From Narthecium ossifragum (taxonomy: Eukaryota > Streptophyta > Magnoliopsida > Dioscoreales > Nartheciaceae), in NCBI GenBank assembly GCA_963920575.1, contig OY986965.1, positions 11,484,290-11,548,289 of the forward strand: a stretch of 64,000 nucleotides of DNA, in the 5' to 3' direction. The notes under the pieces were generated by a model. That model was not told the DNA's origin, ran no database searches, and was given only the letters and a program-made list of their open reading frames with translations. Made by a program: the position numbers and the translations under genes. Each line of letters starts with the position of its first letter. Position 1 is the first letter of the stretch. Below are positions 1 to 13,426 of the stretch, piece after piece.

Positions 1-483
1 CAGCTATTTAAACTGAAAAGTTACAGAACCAACGAACATTAGAATGTCATGTGCAACTTCAAAATATTGGGAGTCAATAGGGAAAAATTCATCTACAATG
101 CTCAATGCCTTTTTCCTATCATATTGTTGGTAACTTGGTATTGTGATAGTCGTGATGCATCAAGCTAGATATAATACTGAAATATCTTTTCTTCCTCGAG
201 CAAACAAATGCTGCAGTTCTCAGATAAAAGACATTGAATTAAACAAGGTCTGTCAGCTTCTACAGGACATAAAAACCTAGCCTTGATATTCATCTTACCG
301 TACAGTTAATATTGATTGACAGATTCATAATGAATGTAAGTATCTGAATTAGATTTAACAATTCAGTGCTCAGATATTGCATTATAAACATAGTAATGAG
401 CTATGCACACGCAAAATAAGCAAATAAAATCCAAAACGAACCCACATGCACATTTCTAAGTCCCCAAGTGATACAACACTCAC

Positions 484-3400
484 CTGTTGCCTCATACTTG
501 AAAATTCAGGATGACTAGCAGCAATAATTGTTTTAAACATACGAGGGGGGATTCCCTCCTGTTTCTGAAATGGGAGGTAAGAAAAGTGATAAGCATTAGT
601 GACAGATCAGAAACCGACAAGAAGAGAAGTTGAAAGTGTAACAACTAGCAATTCTTTACTTGTGCTTCAATTATTAAACAAGATTAAGGCCATTTGTAGG
701 TACAATACTCTAAATTTTCAGATCCTTATCCAGTATCCAATCACAGTTTTCAATGCCTCTCTTTGAATTTAGAAAAAGTCAAACACCAAAAATGGTATAA
801 GAAAAAGTTCAGCATTTCCAATAATTTGGCGCATGTCCTGCTTTAGTGCAGTTAATTTAAATATGATTCATACATGTGGGATCAAACAAAGTTAAAGCCT
901 TCTGAGATGGACTTAGAGATTTATCAACCTTATAAGACACGGTGCATCCTATCAAAGGGCTGAGGTTATCTCTGTGTTTATGACTTGGGTAATCTAACAG
1001 TTGATAGGGGTGGGGGAGTTAGTGGGGAGAAAGAGCGATATATATAGAGAGAGGTCGGTTATAAAGCCGTGCCAGGCGGCACGGGGGCCCCCACTAGTGA
1101 ACATATAAGTTTAACTAAAAAGATAGAGTGAGTCGATTATTTTCTTTTTCTTCTTTTTTCCATCCTTCTTGGTGATCTTCAAACATCGATTTAGCAAGAT
1201 TGGTTAGACTTGCAATCAAATGCGCTCCAAGTCACCTTTCAATAAGTGTAAATCCTAGAAAGAGTAAGAGTGAATTTATGATCTGAAACCTTATAGACAA
1301 AGAGAAATAGATTGTCAAGAGCACTAACAGGTAAGGCATTGGGTCTGGCACTCCACCCTAAGGCTCGAGCCAAATCCCAAAACCCGCGGCTATCGGCTAA
1401 GATTTAATAAAAAAGTAAATGATCAAATCGTAATAAGAAGATTGTAGATGTCATGCGGGGTCAAATTGTCTCTTTCCATTGGAGAGGTCCCCACAATGCT
1501 GTGATTGGTTGTGTTCAAACAAATCCAATGGCTCTCAGATAGAGGCAAAAGTGATTGGTTGTTTAAAGCAGAAAAATGAATTGTATCACCGAACTTAGTG
1601 ACATGCGAACAATGGAGAACAAAAAATAGTTCGGGAATCAACCCCTCGTCTTTGCATCATGAACATTAAAGAACTTTAACGACATTCTGACATAAATTTC
1701 AGTATCATTTTAGTCTTAGCAACGTTCAACCTTTTGCTATCTAGAACGGATGTTTACATATCCACCCCTCAAAAGTTGCATAATGTCATATTTAACCTTG
1801 CATTTTTTCCAATATCATATCTACCTTAAAGCATATGGCATAAACTGTGTGATCATGTCCAACAATGTCAGCTATTCTCATCTTATCGGGATTAGAAGTT
1901 ATCTCACTTATGAAAAGTCCTAACCACACCTATACTAAACAAATGAATATTTGATTAGGAGCTATGCTTTCCCATGCTTTACGAAACACATCACCATGAT
2001 CAGAGAGAATGTTGGTAGCCATTGAGTGAATCATCATGCTGGAGAAGAAAAAAACCTAGGTTGATTTGAAGAACAAGATCTAAGAAGAATTATTTGTTTA
2101 GTTTTAAGCAAAGTGGTTCAATAAGCTATTGAGGGGTAAGTGTCCTTTCATTAAATTCATGTCAACAGCTTCTTGCTAATGATGTTGTTTGATATCCTAG
2201 GAACAGTCCCCACAAAGTGACCATATGCACGTAGTGAAAATAACATATGTTTCAGGAGTACATATGACATTTTGAGGAATGAAGGGGTAAATATGATAGC
2301 AGGCAATTTTAAGGTGTGAACATATAAATAGCCCTGCATGGAATCACGCATAACTTCATACCAATATGTATCAGGTGGTAAAAACATTATGCTTCCACGC
2401 GCACTTCCTATCCTTAGTTAGCATATTACTAAGAGGTTCCTATTTTTCACCAAGAAGAAGTTATAGACTAATAAAAGGCCAATCTTCATATCTTTCAGAC
2501 GTGCAGAGAAAACTGTTACCAGTTTATAGGCAAACATAGAATCTGTAAAGTGGAAAAAAGATCTTTGAATATGACTATAACAGTCCTCATGGAAGATTAT
2601 AGTATTTAACAAGCCTCCAATATTTATGAAACAAATGCTGTGACAAAGTTGTGCTAAAGACTGACCAATCTATGCTGAAAGCATACAGGTTCAACTTAAG
2701 AGGTTTGTGACATGACTCATGTCCTATCATAAACACAATTCACATAGCTAAGGTGAAAAGACCAGAACTTGCAGCACTTTTTGTGCTAATCCAACTTCCC
2801 AGTTCATCTGTTTCGTGATGATTAGAGGGGAAAAATCATAGTTCAATCAGTCACTCGATAAAAGTTTGACGTACCTCCTGAGCTGGTACAGAATATTTTC
2901 CAGACAGCAAGCCATGTGCCAATTTAGTTCTGTTGCAAAACAATCACTGCTGAATAAGAACAAGCCTTCTCTCACATAGAGTTCTTTAAACATGACTCAA
3001 AGAACAAATAAAAAAAATTGTAAATCTTGCATTTCAGTAGCTAAACATTTATGGGAATAGGCATGGACATATTGCATAAGCATTCAGCACTAAACTTTGA
3101 GCATTCGACCTACAGCCTCCTTAAATAAGTTTGTCCAATGATAAAGCATAAGAATGAAATAGTTTTAGACAAAAGGACTTGAGCAATGTAACTGAAAAGC
3201 GTTGTGCTCGAACTGGAAGTGATCTATGTTAGGATACATAAATAGGACAAAGATTAAATAAGTGATCTCGAAATTAGCATTCCAGTTACAGTGAGGAAAC
3301 ATGGGATCACCACTTTACACAATCATCACATAAACTAAGATTAATTGTGATTGATGCGTGGAAAGGGATAGTTCACTTACATCTGCATATTCAGATCTAA

Positions 3401-6400
3401 AGTTGGATCTGCGGGTGCCATCTGGAATGCAAGCTTTAAACTCTGTTCTTTGTAATATCTGAGTCAAAAGATAAGACCAATCCCAAGGATAAAAAGAAAG
3501 AATAAAAGATACTAGCACCTAAATTTTCTACTCCATGAAGCATCAACACTGACCGTGAGATAAAAGAACGAGTTGAAAACATCACTTGCATGGTTGAGGC
3601 AATATAACAACTGAACGACACAACATAACGAAACCATCACAAGCTAAAGTCAATATAACGTTTAAACTTTTGGAGACAACACATGCTAAATCAGTCTGAA
3701 TCAATAACCTATTCCCCAGATTGATAAGTCCAGTATAGCCTGGTCCAAACAAGGGCTCCACTTCCTGGCCGCTTTCCTGTATCCTATTCCAGTCAAAATT
3801 CGTATTCTGGTCGAGTTCTCTTTCAGCTGTTGTCATTTCAGTCTGCAAAATAACAAAAAGTACCCTCTTATAAGTCCTCAATCACTATTTTCTTAATTAT
3901 AGATACAAGACATTGATGTAATCTTTTATGCCACAAAATACAGTCAGAAACCATATCCTGGTTTCAGATAATCGACAATAGTGTAACAACAACATTCCAG
4001 TTCAACAAATAAATATGCGGCTTTCCTATCTGCCTTAATGATCTGTTGATATATGGGGACTTACTCAGTTTCCCACACTGCCATTCAAGGTTTTGTTACA
4101 TAACTTTCCTATTTCCTTACAACCACACAAAGTATAATCTTTATCCTAGAGGTACCTCCTTGAATTCTTGTCAAATGTACTGAAGACCAGTCAATTATTC
4201 CTAGAACCTGGCTTTCGAGTCCATAGCTCCAGGTATGTTTAATGGTTAGTTTTTATGCAAGGAGTCAAGCGATCCGAGTGAGCCATTGGAGCCGGCATAC
4301 ACATATTTGCGAAACAGACAATACCAAAATAACTTCATTGAAGACCCAAATACGTACAAAACTCAATTGACAAAATAACTTCATAGTTATCACCGCTTGA
4401 TAATGCTCACGAGAAGTCAAAATGGAGCTTGCAAGTAACAGCCATGCAGGTAACCTAAAAAAGGCATGGATATGCCAATGCTGATAAAGATCAACAAATA
4501 GGCTACTACTACCTCCAAAGAGTCTTTCTAATAGCTAATCCTAAAGGAGTTCAAAATTCTGTCTTCTGTCAGACGAAAGAAACTTCGAGATAACCGCTGA
4601 GCCTATCGTCTTTAAACCTCAGAATATTGCCCCAACTTTAGATGAATCCATGCATCACTTAGTCAACCCCAGCCAAGTCCACCCAAATCCATAGACATAA
4701 ACTCGACTAGTCATATATTAGCTGCCTATGCCAATGTGGGACAATTGAGTGCTTGTTTAGCGACTAACTACCTTGGGAGACCACATTAGCCCCTACATGA
4801 AGCGGCCAATGCCTTGACCTAGAGCGAGTGCCTACAAGGTCCAAGCAACCACACATTAATGAAAAAAAACAGTTGCTATGCTTAGATGTGCTAAACAATC
4901 TGCGTTTATTATGTCAATAACAACCAAATCCTAAAGTGAAAACACGTTATGGTTGTTGTTGTCAACAGCAGCAATCGAGTTCTTAACATCAAAACAGGGG
5001 TGGCATTAGCAGCTACTTCATGATCAGCAAGCAACCAATAATGAAATGGGTGGATTTTGATAAATAATATTGATATGATCTTAAGGGCCAATACGTTATA
5101 CAAAGTCTTTGTTAAGAAATATTCGGCTTCTATCTAAGACTGGCCAATTATAAAGGGCAAGCAAAACAACTTTTACTGGCTACACAGGCTAAATTGATGC
5201 CACTATAATCCATCCAAGATTTCATTAAACTTGAAAGAACTCCTGAATAAAGAGAGAAAAAAGCGAACAGCAGATATTCAGATTCGACATATAATTCATA
5301 ATTCATACAAACTTTCTTAGTATAAAAAAAGGGAGCAAGTGGTGGAGTTAGAGTTTTAGTTGAAAAATTAGCTGATAATTTGCTAAATAAAATGTCTCTC
5401 ATTAACCAGTTACAAGTATTAGCGATGCTCAATGCCAGAAGTCATTATTGACTACTACAATCTTCTCAATGATATAAATTCCTAGTGACAATCTAAATAA
5501 TTCAAAATGCCTAAAAACCCAAAGAAAAAATAAAGCTACTTCCTGATCATGCCTTGTCATGAAGGCAAAAGGCTACTGCATAATTACCCAACAAAGTCAT
5601 CAGATTCCTGATTAGATGGTGTTAGACAAATGCCTAACATACATTCTATTTTGTCCAGTGCTGCAGTGCACATCCATCTTCAGAAGCAAGACAGGAAGGA
5701 ACTACTTTCTCAGATCATTCCCTAACAAATCTCATAACTTCATTTTAGCTAACCATCTACAAGTGCATTTACATTTTGACATCAAGATTTTTCGAAATCA
5801 AATGTGGATTCTCAATAGCAGAACGAGTACAAATAAAGTATGTGCATGTACAATTTCCTAATTTTGTATATAAAACATGTTATAGATGCAATTCTTGAAA
5901 TTTTCTATGTAAATGAAAACAAAGCATCAGAAGAAACAAGACGATGATCATTAAACTAATAAAACCACTTTTCACATGGATAAGTAGAAGTCCAGCTATC
6001 AGAAAGCTAAACCAATATTCTTTTAGAGTAAGCATAGATACCAAACATACAAGCAGACAACCATCTTCCCACGTGTATGTCCAACTAACCTTTTGCAATG
6101 ATGAGAAATCGATGCCAAAAAATGCTAAATGTTGAGCCAACAAGGGATCCTCAACACTGTCATCCTCCGGATAGGAGAAAACATCTGAGCTGCCACAAAA
6201 ATTTGTTATAACAGATCATGAAGAAATCTTAACAAAACCGACAACTTAATCTGTTTGTGAAGCCAAAACTACTTTTATGCTTCCCACTTTGATATGCACA
6301 TGCATGGCTAGGCAGAGTAGAACATTCAAAATTATAAATTAGCAGTCGAAGTTCATGACAACAAAATGAAAGTGAAGACAAATGAGAGCATAATGCTCTG

Positions 6401-9400
6401 CATGTACTGATCAAATCTACCTAAAGCACAGCAGTCGCTTCGTGTCCATTAAGTCTTTTGTGAACTGTAACAACTTAAACTAGCAAAACTTGGTCTAAAT
6501 GGTAAATTCCAGCCTCGCCATTTTCTTACTCAAGGACTACTGTGCCGATCATGTGCCAGGGGCATGTTTGGCCTGCATGCTAGATGCCGTTGGCATGGAC
6601 CCCTGCCAAGGGCACAAAAAAGGAAGAGGGCAACCTACTTATCATGGAACCCATGCCGAGCATATTGTATCGAGCCAGTTAGATTCTGGCACTCACTGAT
6701 GTTCTCTACACATATACCCATCACCTTTATTACCAATAAAGCCTTATGTCAAAGTCACATACTGGTGACCAGCTACATATTGGATTGTATGGAACCAAGT
6801 GATATCTACATACAGAACAGAAATTAAAACTTAAGACCTCTCCACGTGCATCCAAGAAGAGGTGCAAAGTGACATGGGAATTGGGTAGGAGAAATAGAAG
6901 ACTAAATAGGTAGCAGAATTGGAATTGGATAATACTTACTCCTCCAAGGACTACACTAAGTCGGAGACGAACAAACTCTTATTCCACAAGGAATCCACCA
7001 AGGGAATAGGAGCAAGCAGAAGAATAACTCTTCAAAGATAAGTGGTATTCAAATTAAAAAGAACTTGCCATTCTCGAGAGGGATAAGCTATATCTATTTA
7101 GATCCATGCATAGAATGCCCAACCTACTAAGTTCCTAGAAACTCACCATCGACAACTTCTGATCATGACCAACCTAGTTTCCAAACCTTCTAACACTTTC
7201 AAGGCTAACTATCCACTCTCCGATAACTAGTTAACTCAATCATTCAAACTTAGATTACCAAGAATCATGCAACTTTGACTAGGACTCGTGCAACTTTGAC
7301 CAGCTGCAGATGAATTCTGCTTGTGGAAAACAATATCTCATTGTCGGATATTCTTAATGACTAAGATCCTTAGAATATATCACAAATTCTGATTGACAGC
7401 TTCCGTATGATCATCAATTTGAGAGCTGGTGGTTGGAACAATATTGGAGCTTATTGCCAAGCATCAACCAAAGAGTGTGTCAAAAAGGACCAGAAGACTT
7501 TGCATCCCATCGGAAAGTGATTGTCCTTGGAATGTCATGAAGTTTACAATCTCCCGGAAATGGAGTTTGAAAAGTTGGCAATATTTGAAACATCCAATGC
7601 TTTAGTGCATGGAACAAGTACGCCATTCCAGAAACTCTATCCACCAACATCATGCTAGTGTCCTTGTTTTTTGAGCTCAAGCTAAGTTCAAAACAATGTC
7701 TAAGCTCATTTCCTCGCAAGTTGCTTTTGAAACAGGTAAAAGAGAGTATATGTCAGTGTTTTGAGCTTGACTATATGCAAGATGACAAGTTATGCACCTA
7801 CTATCGGGATGAATAACATATCTAGCCATATGAAACCAGTACAGATTTCTTGAAGAGGGTTTATTATTTTATTCCTCCCGAAATGCCTAGTAAGTCCTTC
7901 ATGAGACTGTTTGGTAATAGCATGAAGTAGGGAACATAGAGGGACACAAAGATTGTCTTTGAGCAGATTTTCTTGAAGAGGGGTTCTTATTTTATTCCTT
8001 CCGAAATGCCTAGTAAGTCCTTCATGAGACTGTTTGGTAATAGCATGAAGTAGGGAACATAGAGGGACACAAAGATTGTCTTTGAGCAGATAAACCTCAT
8101 GAAGAATAAGTAAATTGTGGGTCCCTCATAGAGTTCCTCCCAAAAGTTGTCAATCATCTTCAAAGAGTTCTTTGAGGACTTGAACCTTAGATCTTTACTT
8201 GCACGTTGAGAAGCAAAAAGTGCCTTCGGCTCAAAGCATCCACCGCCTTATTTCATTTAGCAGCTTTGGGTGATATTGTCAGTAGATGCTCAAAGAAACT
8301 CTATCCACTTCGCACTCTCTTCATGAATGACCCAAAACACATCTTTTATCCCATCATCATCTCTTCCCATTGTCCACTTTTCTCAACTTCCAAACCTAAT
8401 CTCTTCATTCTTCTAACTACAAAATTTGCACGTCTCCTTTCCAATATATCTCATTTGAGTCCTCATAACTTATGAAAAGGTGCATCCTCTTTGTGGCCCA
8501 CTCCTTCCTTTTCGTCCTTCATAATACCATCCAATATGTACAGGTCTTGCTTTTCTAACACTATGAGCGTCCTAATTTAGAAATAAAAAATTTTCCAGAC
8601 TGCCAATAATTAACATTTTCAATGCTCCCCTGAAATAACAGTGACATGTCATGTCAAAATCCTTTCTAACTCAAATTATAAAAGCTCTTTAGCATGACAG
8701 AGATCCAATTGCCTACTTCTAAAAGTATCTTAGACTGACTACAAATTAAGTGCCAGAAGTCAGATGAACCAATACCGTGTTAATAGATAATAAGTTTTCT
8801 TTCAAAATTTGGAGTATATCTGTAGTACATTAATCAAAGAATGAGCTATTTAAATTCTATGCAACGAACTTTATCAAACAAAGATTTAAGGTTCTATCTT
8901 TGAAGTTTTCCACACTTCATAGCATTTTGTTACTCGAGCCCTCCTATTGGCGGACTACAACTAAAAGCATTTAACAATTCCAAGAACACCTCCCAATATG
9001 AGAAACCCAACGCACCATGGGATGTGAGTGCCCATGCATTTGCCATAGAACAGTCAGTACAGTTCTGATATCAAACATAAGATTGCAAGTTTTTGAAGAA
9101 AGCAATATTTCAAATCCAAAGGTGGTGGATTAATTCACCTCCTTGGACAAAGTTTTACTTTCCTTGAAGAGACTCACCATAAAACATCTAATCCCATAGC
9201 CATTATCACATAAGTGGTCGATCTCAAATAAGTATTGGTGCATAAACTACCATTATTAAATTAAACCTATGAACAAAAGCACTTCCAGAAGTGAAGACAC
9301 AACAAATATCAAACAAAGTTCCCTCTTCAACACTCCAATACCCAAGACTAAAAACAAATGCAGGTTTGATAGGTCTAAAAGGTTACTACCATAGAACATG

Positions 9401-10635
9401 TCAAAATCAAAATGCATTATTCGCAATACAAGAAATAAGTTCCAAAGTATCTAGTATTCTTCACTATCCAAGTAAATAACCTATCAAAGCTGCACTCCAG
9501 AGTTGAAGAGATTATCTACATTCCACGATAGCAGAATTCCAAACTGGTAGGCAGAAAGAATTACCTGCTGCTTCCAAATCAGCAGTTACGGTTCCAAGTT
9601 TCACTGCAAGAGGATAATTTGTCTCTTCATAGTGTTGAATAGCATGATTATTCCCGCCAGTCCCATCCCAATTTTTTCGCCCACAGAGGATCATTCCATC
9701 AGTCAAATTTAGCCAGAGATTTTCTTTCTTATCACATTTACAGCATTTCCAACCAGATGGTGGCACGACAACGCCGCTGTTGATCTGTTGCAGATTCATG
9801 GCATAAGCACTGACTTTCTTTTTTTCTGCTGTCCAAGATGCTAATTGTTCTTTACGTTCAGCACCTTCAGCAATCAATATCGCATCAACCGCCAGCCTTA
9901 CCTAAAAATGTAACATAAAAGAAGCAGTAATTACAGAACTATCCTCCTCCAAAGAGAGAGCAGTGTCAGAAGTCCACACCTTTTCAGGCAACTCAACAGA
10001 TGGAAACGGGAGGGAGACAAAGTCAGGCAATAGAACAATACTATATGTATCTTCATATTCAGGTTCTTGGCTATCAAATCCTCCTTCCATACCTGTGAAC
10101 CCGGTAATCAGATAACAATTGGGAATTCCAAACCAAAACGTTTCAAACGCTATTCTGACCTCAAAATATGATCAGACTATAATTTCATATGGCCAATTGA
10201 ACACAAAAATCACTGAAAAACGTCTACATGAAGTTCAAAAAGAAGGAAAAAAGCAATATAAACTAATACCAATGGCAAGAAGGGTGGGTTTTTTGAGAGG
10301 CCGGTCCTCAGGAACGGGCTTCCTCCTCTGCTGGATGTGAAGGTACACCGGATTCCCGGTCTTCTCGTAATTCCACCCCACATACTCCTTCCCGAACGCC
10401 AAGAACGAACTCAAATCCACGTACAAGCCCCCCTCCGACCTCTAGTCACCACCGTTCGATTATACCGTCAGGGAAAAAAAAAACAAAACGAACTCAAAGA
10501 AGGGCAAGAGGAGATTGGAGATGGGCCTCCGGGCATTACCGGACTATCGAAGGAAATGCAGCACTCCTGCTTGTAGATGCGATAGGTGGGCTCCGGGATT
10601 CGAACCTTGGAGAGGTTGGCACGGAGGAGATCCAT
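484..10635 (-). CDS. UBP14: Ubiquitin-specific protease 14 (UBP14/USP5-type deubiquitinase), N-terminal part, 10 exons, runs off left edge
   Basis: This family trims unanchored polyubiquitin chains to free ubiquitin for proteasome function. Coding exons on the minus strand: 10540-10635, 10270-10441, 9980-10092, 9565-9901, 6090-6184, 3709-3842, 3554-3610, 3381-3458, 2875-2929, 484-564. All introns are GT-AG. The exons sum to 1,218 nt (406 codons) with consistent phases. The start is MDLLRANLSKVRIPEP, as in plant UBP14. Exon 4 carries the ZnF-UBP domain (GWKCCKCDKKENLWLNL, then CGRKNWDGTGGNNH). The exon 6/7 junction restores the cysteine box (GLINLGNSCYIASTMQ) with the catalytic Cys. Exon 10 ends at SSMRQQ. 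The plant protein is about 800 aa, so the second half (UBA domains, His box) lies beyond base 1. The exons show no lesion, so the gene looks functional. Intron 4 is enlarged by a gypsy remnant. Confidence 0.96.
1328..1412 (+). repeat. Possible SINE-like fragment in UBP14 intron 9
   Basis: The plus strand reads GGTAAGGCATTGGGTCTGGC, then GGCTCGAGCC (box-B-like), then CGGCTATCGGCTAAGATTT followed by AATAAAAAA. This resembles a plant tRNA-derived SINE body with an A-rich tail. The segment before the A-tail (CTATCGGCTAAGATT) also resembles the tails of the LINEs at 50.1 and 57.1 kb. No target-site duplication was found. The call is tentative. Confidence 0.3.
4200..5900. other. Intron 5 sequence of UBP14, nothing recognised
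   Basis: AT-rich intronic sequence between exon 6 and exon 5. I see no coding exon, RNA gene or clear element here. Short ORFs on both strands lack any recognisable domain. Confidence 0.5.
7440..8320 (-). pseudogene. Decayed Ty3/gypsy pol (RNase H end to integrase) in UBP14 intron 4
   Basis: Minus-strand pieces in several frames follow the usual gypsy order. They are AKWIEFL (end of RNase H) and NKAVDALSRRHFLL near 8,300-8,210, then HPDSRCITCHLAYSQAQNT (integrase H2C2 region), then VDRVSGMAYLFHALK with a GIPRTIVSDR-like stretch near 7,640-7,500. Many stops and frameshifts show it is old. It has the same orientation as UBP14. No LTRs were recognised, so only an internal fragment remains. A 122-bp tandem duplication sits inside it. 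Confidence 0.75.
7842..8091. repeat. Two-copy tandem duplication, 122-bp period
   Basis: The block starting CAGATTTCTTGAAGAGGG at 7,842 recurs from 7,964 with few differences, ending at TTTGAGCAGAT each time. It lies within the gypsy remnant of UBP14 intron 4. Confidence 0.85.
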
Positions 10636-10760
10636 GGGAGATACCATCGGATTAGGGTTTTCGAAGAGAGATACGAGGTAGAGAGGGAGAGGGGGAGAGA
10701 GAGAGAGTAGGAGACCGATCAATCGAGTGCTGTTGGAAAAACCCTGGCTAGGGTTTCCTC
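10636..10760 (-). promoter_or_regulatory. UBP14 leader with CT-rich tract and two telo-box motifs
   Basis: On the minus strand the stretch between the predicted start site and the ATG holds a pyrimidine-rich CTCTCTCTCTCTCCCCC-type tract and two telo-box-like motifs: AAACCCTAG near 10,748-10,756 and AAAACCCTAA at 10,652-10,661. Telo-boxes and CT-rich leaders are common in plant housekeeping and translation-related genes. Function here is inferred from that association. Confidence 0.45.
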
Positions 10761-10846
10761 TCGCGAAGGTTTGTGAGTGTTGTTTGGGAATTCCCGCGTC
10801 TCAAAAGAGATTTCTTTTTATGACCATGGGTCGTCCGAAAGCTAGC

Positions 10847-10854
10847 TATATATA
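10847..10854 (-). promoter_or_regulatory. TATA box of the UBP14 gene
   Basis: A perfect TATATATA on the minus strand lies 212 bp upstream of the UBP14 ATG. It would place transcription start near 10,815 and leave a 5' UTR of about 180 nt. The Tat retrotransposon LTR begins only 266 bp further upstream, so the native upstream promoter is short. This is motif and position evidence only. Confidence 0.6.
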
Positions 10855-11119
10855 GGACTCGGATGTGTTTTTTGTGTAGAAATTTCACATAATGGTCCTC
10901 ATGTTTTATTGAAATTCTAATAAAAATTGGAAAATTGGAATTGGACTTGGACTTGGGGTCAGTTGAGAAACATGATTTTTGCAATTTCTTGTTTTAATTA
11001 AGTTGTCTATAAAATTAAGATATGGCTAGATTAATTTGTTTAACAAAATAGCACCGATGTTAACAAGAGGAGCGAACATGTCATCCAAGCTTGATCAAAG
11101 ATGGCTGTCTTTTTTAAGC

Positions 11120-12305
11120 TGTTAGCCGATATAATGGCTAACCAATCAATGATTAATATGTCAGCATAATAAATATGACCGACGGACTTCCAAACCCAAT
11201 TGAGCGATATCGCTCAATGATAAAATCATCGCCCAAAAAATGAAATCATCAATCAAGAATAATGATCATTTCTACATAAAGAAACCATCAGTCAAGAGAG
11301 ATACGATCTAAAAACAAAAGGAATTATCAACTAAGAACGATGATCTTCTTTACACAAAACGATTATCGGCCAAAAGTAATGACAGTTTATCGACCAAAGA
11401 CAATGACCATTTAGAGATAAAAGGTTATCAACTTTGGACGATGAAGAAATGAACTAGAAGAAAGCACCAATCAAGAAGGGACATTACAACATACAGAAGC
11501 TCACCGACCCGACGCAACCGTCATCGGCCAGAAGCTCATCGACCAGACGCGACTATCATCGGCCAGAGCAAGGAATGAAGAAACGAGAAAATATCGGAGA
11601 ACATGGGACACGCGGCGTATTAAGAGTGAAAGATGGAAGACGACGGAGAACGTGCTGAACATAAGTTACCTAACCGCTCTAGTATAAATACCTCTCTCTT
11701 TCATGTGTAATCTCTCTCACAAACTAAACACAGAGCCTGCGTGCTTGGATTTCTTTATTGTTCTTTCAAGATGTTTTCTGTAAGTTGATTTAGTTCAATA
11801 GAATGGCATCGTTTCTTCAGTACTTAGTTAATCTTTTCTACTTAATGTAGTTTATATTACTGTTTTAGATGGCTAATATAGGTTTAGATAGTTATGCTTT
11901 CTTCTTCATTTCTTAGAGATTTCTTTACTGCATTTCTTTAGGTTAATTTAATATTAGAAGTTTTTACTTTCTAGGCTAGATTAAGTTAATCAGTAGGTTT
12001 AAATATGTTTTCTCTTGATTTAGTAACTTAGGATGATCTTTACCGCTTTCTTTAATTAATTTTGTAATATTAGATAATTTATGCTTTCAATAGGTTAATT
12101 TAGACTATTTTAAGTTAATCTAGATAATTAGTTGTTAATTAGATTATTAAATTAGGTCTAATCTAGATTTCCATTCAACTTGACACCTCTGTTCGAACGT
12201 AGTTTGAAGGAGTAGAACTTAACTACAATCATCTGATTCTTAAGTGTGGAGTAGATTTTAATCTTGACTATTTGATCGGTCAACGGTTAGATTTCTGTTC
12301 TAACA
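11120..12305 (+). repeat. 5' LTR of the Tat element
   Basis: 1,186 bp, starting TGTTAGCC and ending GTTCTAACA. A TATAAATA box at 11,683-11,690 is followed by a pyrimidine-rich CTCTCTC stretch, a plausible promoter. Just downstream, TTTTTTGGCATGCTCGGTGG fits a primer-binding-site position. By eye the first ~210 bp differ from the 3' LTR at about 16 sites, mostly transitions. Confidence 0.9.
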
Positions 12306-12344
12306 TTTTTTGGCATGCTCGGTGGGACCTTGTGTCAAGTCTTT

Positions 12345-13426
12345 ATGGAAATCGGTCAAGTTGGACCAGATGGTATGGTCATCACTAGGACTGGGTTGGA
12401 TACTAACAGTAGTGGGGGAAACGGTCAACCAATTCCAAATGTTAGTGGAAGTGAACCTGTTATCCCTCCGCCTTTAGACCAACCACACATATAATATCGT
12501 GATAGGGTGGTCTATCGCTCTGTGGACCGAGGAAACACGTCGCCCAGAGATGGCCTTGATCCGGGAGTTATAACTTCTAGTATTGCCCAAACTATGGTCG
12601 ATGAAGCTTTGCATGCTAATAATCAGCAAATGGCTAACCACATCGCCGTAGCTTTAAGGCCTTTTATTGATACCATACAAACCTTTATCAACGCGACTTT
12701 GCCACACATGAGTCCTGGGCAAAATGTTGTTAGGCCGATCATGCCAATGATTCATATCGGCCAAAACACAACTCAGAACAATCGTTCTTTTCCGCCCAAC
12801 ACCATTATGGGGCCTGGCGGTAATAACGGTTTTGTTCTTTTGCAAAATTCATTGCACGCCCAAAACCTTATCGATCAAAATAGCCAAATTGGCCAAACTA
12901 GTTCAACCCATCATTGGCCATCGATGAATAATGACAATAGCCAAAGACCTAACTTAATCGGTCAAACATCTGAATTATTTCCATCGCCAACTCAAGTACC
13001 TCCCAATGGTGAGACATTTACCCCAGGAGGAATGCCAAATAATGGTGTCCCTCCCGTTCAAGGGATACAAGGCGGTGTTGTCCCTCCGGCACCTGGAGTG
13101 CCGAACAATGGAGTCCCTCTTAATCAGGGGATACCCAATAGGTGGAGTGCCTCTGGGCATAGGTGACCACATTCCTCCTAACGGCCAAAATCTTGTTTTT
13201 TCAAATAATGGCCACAATATCGGCCAAAATAACAACTTGGGTGGCCAGAGCCAATTATTTCCACATAATAACTTTGGCCAATTTGTTGGCCAAGGTAATT
13301 GCCCAGTAGAAAATAATTTTTATAACCCAAGAATGGGCGATTGTCAACGAATGGGTAATTTACCTTATCAGAATAATTATCGACCATATGAAGCCCCACC
13401 ATACTATGCTCGACTACCAAACGAGC
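12345..13426 (+). pseudogene. Tat gag, 5' part (Gln/Asn-rich), broken
   Basis: Starts at ATG 12,345 (MEIGQVGPDGMV), 39 bp after the LTR. One in-frame TAA at 12,492 interrupts it. The frame then continues through a Gln/Asn/Pro/Gly-rich stretch of GQN and NNG motifs. A +1 shift near 13,140 moves the reading to QNNNLGGQSQLFPHNNFG, which runs until ARLPNE where the Tekay insertion starts at 13,427. This is a structural gag N-terminal region. It has no enzymatic motif and low complexity, so assignment rests on position and continuity with the rest of gag at 17.76 kb. Confidence 0.7.

Noticed and set aside
1..483. Search for the next UBP14 exon left of 484
   Set aside because: The expected DALDFF-type continuation was not found on the minus strand; the exon presumably lies beyond the window.
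1060..1100. GC-rich palindrome CCGTGCCAGGCGGCACGG in UBP14 intron 9
   Set aside because: A single short hairpin without flanking duplication or repeats; too little to call an element or RNA gene.
8206..8475. Plus-strand 89-codon ORF in UBP14 intron 4
   Set aside because: Its left part is antisense to the gypsy pol remnant and the rest lacks any domain.
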